Shown here in pieces: positions 25,401-34,400 of a stretch of 64,000 nucleotides of DNA. The position numbers and the translations under genes are program-made. The notes under the pieces were generated by a model that searched no databases, was not told the origin of the DNA, and saw only the letters and a program-made list of their open reading frames with translations. The DNA is taken from contig JAVHZZ010000003.1 of the NCBI GenBank assembly GCA_036250195.1, positions 61,336,789-61,400,788 on the forward strand, given 5' to 3'. Position 1 is the first letter of the stretch. The number at the start of each line of letters is the position of its first letter. The stretch is from Mixophyes australis. Its lineage: Eukaryota; Chordata; Amphibia; Anura; Limnodynastidae.

Positions 25401-28400
25401 TTTTCCTACGAGCACTTCTACGTCATCTACTGCAAGTTCTGGGAACTGGACACTGACCATGACCTATACATTGACCAGAAAGACCTAGCTAGATATAATG
25501 ACCATGGTGAGTAGGTGCCAGAATTATATAAAGCTGTGATAGCCCTTTCCTTGTAACATGTACATTCACTATGCATGCAGCACTGTGTAATACCTCTACA
25601 GTACATCTTTGTTTGTAGTTTAAGTTATCTCCCCCTTACAGTAACTGAATAGCAACTGCACTATGTAGCCTGTGCTTTTTTCTACTAGAACAGGGGACAA
25701 AAAACATGGTCACCTGGTAGTGGCGAACTGCTACACAGGCTGGGTTGTTTTAATGCTATTAACTGTGAGACTGCCAGCGTGTGTCTCCTCGCCATAGTTT
25801 AAAACTACCCAGTCCATTCTGTATCTGGTTCTGTGTTCTAGGGAACAGTCTGAAAAAACAGATTGGGCTTCTCCTGGTAACCCCGGCCATTGGGCACCAG
25901 TGTAATCTGTGTAAAAACATAATGATAAACTATTGTGGCACTAAAAGTGCCAGCATTCTTTGACAGCCAGTGTCAGGTATTGTATGCTGGCATTTGCAGT
26001 ACTACAAGCACCAGCATGCACATAAACACCAGTGCATGCTTGCACTTGTGGTGCCATAATAGCTTTAAAAAATCTTCTAACACTCCAAGGTCCATAGTAA
26101 TGCAACAGAAATACTATATAGTTTTCCAACAAAAATCCCTTCTGGCTAACTAGACTGCTCCTGAGGAGCATGTGCTGCAGAATGATGTGAGCTCCAGTGA
26201 CCCTGGCTATTTAATAGCTGTGCAGCCAATAAGAAGAATTTTCTTACACTGCTCAGCCAGTGTAGGTGACCGCTCTGTCATTGGCTGAGTGATGTGACAA
26301 GCTGCTCCTGATTACTTACCGATCTATTTACTAGCCAGGGTTTCTGGAGTTCGCCTCATTGGCTGACTCTAGTCCAGTCATCCAATGGGGGGTTTTATTT
26401 CATTGTTTTTATTGGAAAATCTCATGGACTACAAGTTTTCCCTTTGGTGTGCCCCTTGGGTGTCAGAAGATTTTAGATTTTTATGTGAGATTATTATTTA
26501 TTAGTAGTAGTAGTAGTAGTAGTAGTAGTAATATTATTACTTTGCAATGGGCAATTTTTTTTTAACACTTATGGCACCACAATGCTCTCATGTGCATGCA
26601 CTAGTAACTCTACAAGCGTGAACAGGCAAACAGCCATTGCTGTCAGTGCATGCTGACACTTGCAGTGTCACAATAGTTTATCACTCTATTTTACATTACC
26701 CTAGTAACCTACTCTTAGGGTACCTGGAGGAACCTGGTGCCATTTAGTATTGGGCTGGTACTCTAGGTCATGGGGCCAGCTGGTTTTTTAAGGCCTTCCC
26801 TAAAGGACTGAACCTGATGCTGAGCAGGCTGCTTTTATGCGGTTATACGAAGACAAACGTTCATGGTCTCCCTTTTAATAGTGTTGAAAAAGCCTGTTGG
26901 ATCGGAGTGCTGGCTGTTGGCAAACCTTAAACAAAGCCGGCCCTTACTAAGCACCAGGGAGGGACTTTTTATACCTGCTAATCCAGTGTCTGTTTATTTA
27001 TATTAAATATTCCCATATTGTATTGTGCTGTGGAACTTTTCACCCCTCTTGGTTACATGGGATCTTAGGGTCTGAGTCATTAATGAACGAACGTATCTGC
27101 CGGTTTTGTGCGTATTGTTCGCAAAAATCACACTGCGCATGCTCAGAACTGTACGATACACAATAGAACGCAGCCGTGTCAGCTTCCAGCGCAAACACTT
27201 AGTATAGCCTACGATTTCGGGGAGGGTACGAGGTGAGGAATGGCCGGTTCCATGTAGGGCCGTTCCCGTGCAGCCACGTCAAAGTCAGACACAAACAGAA
27301 ATATGCTGGTTTTCTGCCGTATCTCTTGCTCCAACTGGGGGGGCTAGTTTAAATTCCGAATACCAGTGCTGATGGCTGAGTATGTATGCAAACATATGTT
27401 TGCAATCAGGAGCAACTTTAAAAATGTATTGTATGTACAGTAGACATTAAGGACAGCCTAATAAATGTTTTTCCAAGGGGAAAAAAATAAATATAATTTT
27501 TTTGTTTTTTAAATTTCCATTTATAATTATAAATGCCTATATTATTGATGGGTAACATGAATTACTTAATTTTTTTTTTCCTTCTGTTTTAAGATCTTCT
27601 ATTCAACATAGGTATTGTGCGTATCCTGCAGTGTCTGGTCTAGTATAGCAGAGTAAACCTACAAACTTAGTGAACACCACACGTATGTTTAGATCTGTTC
27701 CTTGTTTACATCGGGAGTATGCAGAGCCAAGTTGCGTGTTTAAAACAAACGCACGATGCGCTCAGTATGCGTGCCTTAATGACTCGGGCCCGTAAGGTTA
27801 TCAGTGCATGTACTGGGCCAGGCCACTGTCCGCTGTCTGTGATCTGTGTAGTCTTGCTCCTGGAAGTTTGTAAACCAATCAGTTAGAATTGCTGAGTATT
27901 ACCGGCACAGTGCCGAACAGGAGCTTGGTCCCTCTCTTGGCAAATTGTCCAGTAAATATTGGCACTTTGTATTATTTGCTCTGGATTTATAATTTTGACT
28001 TTTTCCTTCCAGCCTCCTCACACAGGATAATTGCAAGGATATTTTCTGGAGCAGTTACACGGTATGATATGAACACTACCCCCTGGCATGAAAGACGGCT
28101 GTATGAATGGTTATGATTTATGATGTAACATGGTTTTACGTAAATTCAAGTTTATGCATTCAGTAATATACAATGTATGTATGTTGTGGATCTATACTAT
28201 TCCCTGTGAGCTACATGGAGAATATGGAAATCAGAGTTTACTTGTCACACTAAAGAAGTTCAGAAAGAAATTATTGAGTAGCGCAACCCTGCAGAATGGA
28301 TTGTCTTTACTTTTCCTAATCCCAGATCATATAGTTTACAGTGGTTGTAGTGATGGAGCATTAAAGGATCACTAAACCCTAAATACTCTGTATGAATGAC

Positions 28401-31400
28401 TTCTTGTGACATACATCAAATATACCGTATATACTCGTGTATAAGCCGAGATTTTCTGCACATTTTCTATGCTGAAAAAGCCTCCCCTCGGCTTATATTT
28501 GGGTTGGCTTATACTCGAGTATATACGGTATATGTAAATGGTTACATTCAATGACAGGCATGAGGATAATGTTACTTTATTTGTAAACTTCATGCAAGTT
28601 GTTGGCCTGTTATTAGCCATTTAAAGCTCGGGCTGAACTAAATTACATCTGGTCTACATAGGAAAAATAATACACTTATTTAAAATCTCTTCAGCATTGT
28701 TGGAGTTGTATATTCAGTATCGGTTTATAATATTGCTGTGTACACCTGGTTTCTGAGAAAGAAAAAAATTATCGCACCAATAATGGCAATCCAACTGGAA
28801 GTGGTGCACCCACACATTCAAATTCATATAGATACACAGGAGGAGGAATGCATAAGTGGGGCACTCTGAACCCTATATTAATAAAATTTATTTAGAATTT
28901 TACTGGTATGCATTAAAATAATATCAAATAATGTGTAATAAAAATAGCAAAATATTCAAACTGTAATTGAAAAATGAAAACCTTTAATGAAACTGTTAAA
29001 ACTAGCAGATAGTAGTGCTAGAACGCGCTGCTCGGCTTTATTTAGTATATAGACAAGTGTATTTAGTAATCTTTGTTCATGTCATGGAGATAATATCTCC
29101 CTTAATCACGTAAGCAATATAGCATTATCACTGATAGAGAAAATGCTGCTCCCAAAAGTCGAATATAATACATTTTATAGGGAGTGCAGGCAAGGATTAG
29201 TGCATTTACCCAAATAAAATATTTGGAATATAGAAGAAAAACGGTATCCCTTAAATTAGAAGTATTTTCAATATACTGATACATGTAGGCTTCAATAGAT
29301 GCATCACCTTCAGTATTGATGGGTGCAATCAGATATACACAGCATCGTCTGTGAGCAGGGCCGCCATCAGATATCATGGGGCCCGGTACATATGACTCGG
29401 GCTGTAGCCGACACGCATTTCGCTATTAATGGCTTTATCAAGGCAACGGTTGCCTTGGTAAAGCCATTAATAGCGAAACGTCTGTTAAATGGGATAATGT
29501 GCTTTTAATAAGGAAGTAATAATAAACCTGTTTTAAATGCTCCATATGACATTTATGTGTTCCTGTATGCAAGTGTTTATCTATTTGATTTCGTATTATG
29601 TGCAATTATTTTTAAAATACAGTGGCATAATATATATATATGTGTATTGACTGCACATATTATGTACATTGTACATATCACAATCTTTTGAGACGATGTT
29701 ATGACTGACAAAAATTGCTGGCTGGACGGTTAGTCGTGCAAAAACCGTTCAAAATGTGTATAGTGTGTCTACACGTGAATTGACCGACCAATCGGAACTT
29801 CAGTCGTAGGTGCAATCGTTGTAGATAACACATTGGTCGAAAAATTCTATAGTGTGTACCCAGCCTTAGATTATGATTAAGATTAAGCCATACTCATTTT
29901 TTTTTATTTATGAATTTGTGAATGTTACAAGCTGACCTACATCTTAAGTAGATAAACTTATGTAATACTTAGTAATTATTTAAGTTAAGTTGAATTGAAC
30001 CTAAACACTCCTTTCTTTGCAAACATTCAGGCACCAGATTTACTCGCAATCCATGTTGTTCGTTTAGCCATCCAAGTACAGTCATTAACAATTAACCCTC
30101 TGAGTTCTAGAGTGTTAACCTACTGAGTTCCAGATGACAGGCCATTCTCAAAGGATCAAGGAAGTTTAAATATATACTTTGCGCTTTGATTTGATAACTC
30201 TGATTGGATGGCTGCCCTAACTCGGGGGGGGGGGGGGGGGGGGGGTTAACTCGACATTATCGATTACACTGCAAAAAGTGTAGTTAAAAATCTCTAGGAT
30301 GCCAGTAGGGATGAGTTACTGCAGGGGTTCAAAACATGGCTCCCTCACGGCTATGTTACTCTGGACTTCAAAAATAAATAAGTAAAAACTATTTTACTAG
30401 CATTCTTATTTAAAAGGAAATGTATTATTAACTCAAATTAAACCAAGCATTGAGATTCAGTGAATGAATCTGGAAAAAAATGGTAATAACCTCCCTGATA
30501 TGGGGCTCATTTTACGTGAAGTGATAGGTCTCATTAAACTTCCCTGCACAGTAGGTTACCAAGCCAGGTGAAAGCACAGCTTATTGCCTCATCTGCACCA
30601 CCCCTTTGCTTGTCTGGACTTCTTCAAATGAGCAAATTACATTGCATTAATTGGTACATGTATTTGTTTTTGCTGCACCAGCAGCCATGATCAATTTGTG
30701 TATTTTTTGTGCATCCGGCACCACTATTGAAAACAATTATCTCCAAGTTTGGCATTAAAACCATGATCTTAACCTGGATGCAGATGCTTTGCCCTAGCAT
30801 GGAATACTGTTAAGGTGCCCACTTGCTACCAAACTCCTGTTTGTCTTCACAAAAGGCACCATACTGGCTCATTAACCCTACACAAAGACTCCAGAAATAA
30901 AGCTCTGTCGTGCTGCTCTGCCATTAATGATTTAATCTGAGAAATAAACAGTGTGTTGTGCAGATTTATTCTTCCATGGTAACTTGTGTATTGTATCTGT
31001 CCATAGAGGGAATGCTGTCCAGAGGGAAGGCAGGATGAGCTATGCAGAGTTTGTTTGGTTTCTTATGTCTGAAGAAGACAAGAAAAACCCCACCAGGTAA
31101 AATTTTGGATCCCGTTCTGCAATACAAGTGCATTTTATGTGACAAGTAATTTATGTTCCATGGAAATACAAGTTTAGAGACCAAAAACTGGCAAACACCC
31201 AGACCGTATGAAATCCTGATTTTGTTAACACACTGCTCCACCATCGATATAGAGGTATATGATTGCCATCTTGTGGTGGAAAATGGTATTTCAGACTATT
31301 TATATCAAGCTAAAAGGCTTACATAAATAAGGTGAAGGGCCAAGCAGGGGAAAATACTTTTGCGGAAAGCCTTATAGACCATACAAATTGTCGCCTATGT

Positions 31401-34400
31401 TTTGTGGAAGATAAGTGACAAAGTGTTCTCTAGTGTAGACACTTACTATGGAAAAAGTAATGTACTTATTTACTATTAAAATAGAAAGCAAGAATATTCC
31501 CACTAATGTACAGCTGTTTCATCCTTACGAAGGCTTATCTCTCCCTCTTCTTATTCTCCTTTGATCTACCCAACATTGTAGCTGCCTGTATCTCTGCCCC
31601 TCACTGTTGAGTCTGAATGACATTGGGGCAGCTGTTTATAATCGTCATCGCTTGTCTTGTTTCTCTGGATGAGAGATTACAACACTTTGGTCTTATTTAC
31701 TGACATGAAGTCAAGTGTCTAAATGTGTTTTAACGATTAGCAACCGATCATATTTGTTTTAATTTCTAAACTGCACTAGAAAAAATGACACTTTGGTTGC
31801 TGGAGTTTACAGCACATTTGTGCACAACTAAAGCAGTGGTGGCCAACCAGTCCGGGGCCTAAGAGCCAAAAACTATCTATATATACAGCAAAGAGACAAC
31901 TTTACCTTTTTATATATGTGTGCATATATACAGTATATACACACAGTGCCGGATTAAGGGAATGGAGGCCCCTGGGCTAAGGGGGCCTCCATTCCCCCGT
32001 GAGGGCCCCCCCCTCCGTGATCCGAGCTGCCTGCGCCAATGTGATCCGAGCTGCCCGCGCCCCCCCCCCCCCCCCCCCCCGGCACTTAACTCCTTCTCCG
32101 GCGCGCTGTACGCTCTTTCCTGAGGAGATCTCGTGAGAGTGAGACTCACGAGATCTCCTCAGTAAGTAGACTACAGCACGCCGGGGAAGGACCGCAGTGA
32201 AAGTGCTCAGCATCACTGATCACGCCGGGGGCGCCCCCGCCCCCGGCCGATCAATGCTGCAGCTGAGCACTTTCAAGGGCCCCCTGGATGCCATAGGCCC
32301 CTGGGCTGTAGCCCAGTTAGCCCTATGGTTAATCCGGCCCTGCCTACACTTATAGTTAAATATGTAAAGAAATGGAAAAAGCCAGTTTGGTTTCTGTCTC
32401 TCAAGGCCCCCCTCCACTTGTATAAAATACCAAAAAATTCAGCCATTATAGACTGTACAATATTAATTGACATGGAGAAAGCCAGTTTGGTTTCTGTTTC
32501 TCTAGGCCCCCCTCCACTTGTATAAAATACTAAAACATTCAGCCATTATAGACTGTACAATATTAATTGACATGGAGAAAGCCAGTTTGGTTTCTGTCTC
32601 TCTAGGCCCCCCTCCACTTGTATAAAATACCCAAAAATTCAGCCATTATAGACTGTACAATATTAATTGACATGGAAAAAGCCAGTTTGGTTTCTGTCTC
32701 TCTAGGCCCCCCTCCACTTGTATAAAATACCCAAAAATTCAGCCATTATAGACTGTACAATATTATGAAAAATGGACAAAGCCAGTTTAGGGTCACTCTG
32801 TCTATGACACCCTACCCTTAAGGATAAATTGCCCTAACAGCAGCCTTTCAAGATGGTATGTGATATGGAAATGCCACAAGTCCCTTTCCTCTTTGGGGGT
32901 AGATTGCACCCTACACTTACATAGAAAGTTTTAAATAGATGTTATCGGCATCATCTTCAGCTTAATCCTCACCCTCATCAGTGTGTACGTCATCATCACA
33001 GACTATCAATTCATCGCCGCTTGAATCCGCCATTAGAGAATCCGCCGTGATCCGAGCTGCCCGCACCCCCCCCCCCCCCCCCCCCCCTCCGGCACTTACC
33101 TCCTACGCTCTTTACTGAGGAGATCTTGTGAGAGTGAGACTCACGAGATTTCCTCAGTAAGGAGACTACAGCGCGCCGGGGAAGTACTGCAGTGAAAGTG
33201 CTCAGCAGCCCCGACCGATCAATACTGCTGCTGAGAACTTTCAAGGGCCCCCTGGATGCCATAGGCCCCTGGGCTGTAGCCAAGTTAGCCCTATGGTTAA
33301 TCCGGCCCTGTATACACAGTATAAACATGCGCATACATGCATGCCAATCAGTCTTCCCACATGCCCTTTACTTACCTGTCACACCTCTCACACAGCTCGG
33401 CATCCAGAGCATAGCAGCCAGCCAGGAGCCACAGTTTTAAACTCAAAGAGCCACATGCGGCTCGAGAGAGAAGTGGGTTGGCCACCGCTGCCATAAAGCA
33501 TGTGGGGAAATGCTTGTCCCTGCCCACAATTCCACAGTACAACACTTTTCCTGTAGCTTTAACTTTTGTGTGGGATTGGCTTTCTTTTAATTACCTTGGA
33601 AACATGTTAATAGCTTATTTTGCACTGTAATCAATCCAGAATGTAATTCACTTAGTAATTTCACAAATGTACCCATAAAATGTGCAGCACAGTAATCCAT
33701 ATGCCACAGATAATAAGTACACTTCAGTTTGTCCTGGCCGTTAATAATATGTTACCTGTGCGGTCTATTCGTGAATACATTACATGCATTAAAAATAAAG
33801 AAGTAAGTAAAGTGGTAGTATGGATCTCTTATTTCTGGGCATGAAAATGCATCTCCACTGTACAAACATTGCAATGTGTTGCCCTCCTAGCATTGAGTAC
33901 TGGTTCCGGTGCATGGACTTGGATGGAGATGGTGTATTATCCATGTATGAACTGGAATACTTCTATGAAGAGCAGTGTGAGAAGATGGAGACTATGGGTA
34001 TTGAGCCATTACCCTTCCAGGACCTGTTGTGTCAGCTATTAGACCTGGTAAAACCAGAGGTGGAAGGTATGAAGCATTGATGTTGTTATAACACATTAGT
34101 AGCTTTTCATATTTGTTATAATTGGTGACATCAGGACTTCAGAATAATGGATTAGAAAAACTTACAACTCGGGAAATAAAAGATGTACTGCCTGTAGCTA
34201 GTACACAGGGAAGTAGTAGGACTGGCCCTTGTGTTCTGTGGAGACACTGGTGTCCTGATGTCTGTTATGTCCTACAGCTAAGAAAGAATAGCTATACTTC
34301 CTGCCTCTCTTACTCATCATAGACAGCCTGCACATATTTCATTTTTGGTTTTAAGTTGACAACTTCTATTAGAAAACACTGCTCGAACTATGAAGATTTA

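Larger units (their letters stand above)
31944..33310. mobile_element. Inner hAT element with 8-bp TSD TATACACA
   Basis: Starts CAGTGCCGGATTAA and ends TTAATCCGGCCCTG, flanked by TATACACA at 31936-31943 and 33311-33318. It has two similar GC-rich modules, at about 31950-32342 and 33035-33310, each with GATCCGAGCTGCC, a C homopolymer, and GCATAGGCCCCTGGGCTGTA-like ends. Between them lies a 100-bp tandem array. The first module also ends TTAATCCGGCCCTG, so an internal duplication or fusion of two copies is likely. Confidence 0.8.
31834..33490. mobile_element. Outer hAT element in intron 9
   Basis: Ends CAGTGGTGGCCAACC and GGTTGGCCACCGCTG, hAT-type. The flanking 8-mers AACTAAAG and CCATAAAG agree at the last five bases, a decayed duplication. 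Most of its length is a second hAT element inserted at 31944-33310. No transposase. Confidence 0.75.

Noticed and set aside
33820..33890. Upstream extension of exon 10 by an in-frame ATG at 33820
   Set aside because: Residues before SIEYW are not B''-like, and a good acceptor (cctcctag) sits exactly at 33890 with the right phase.
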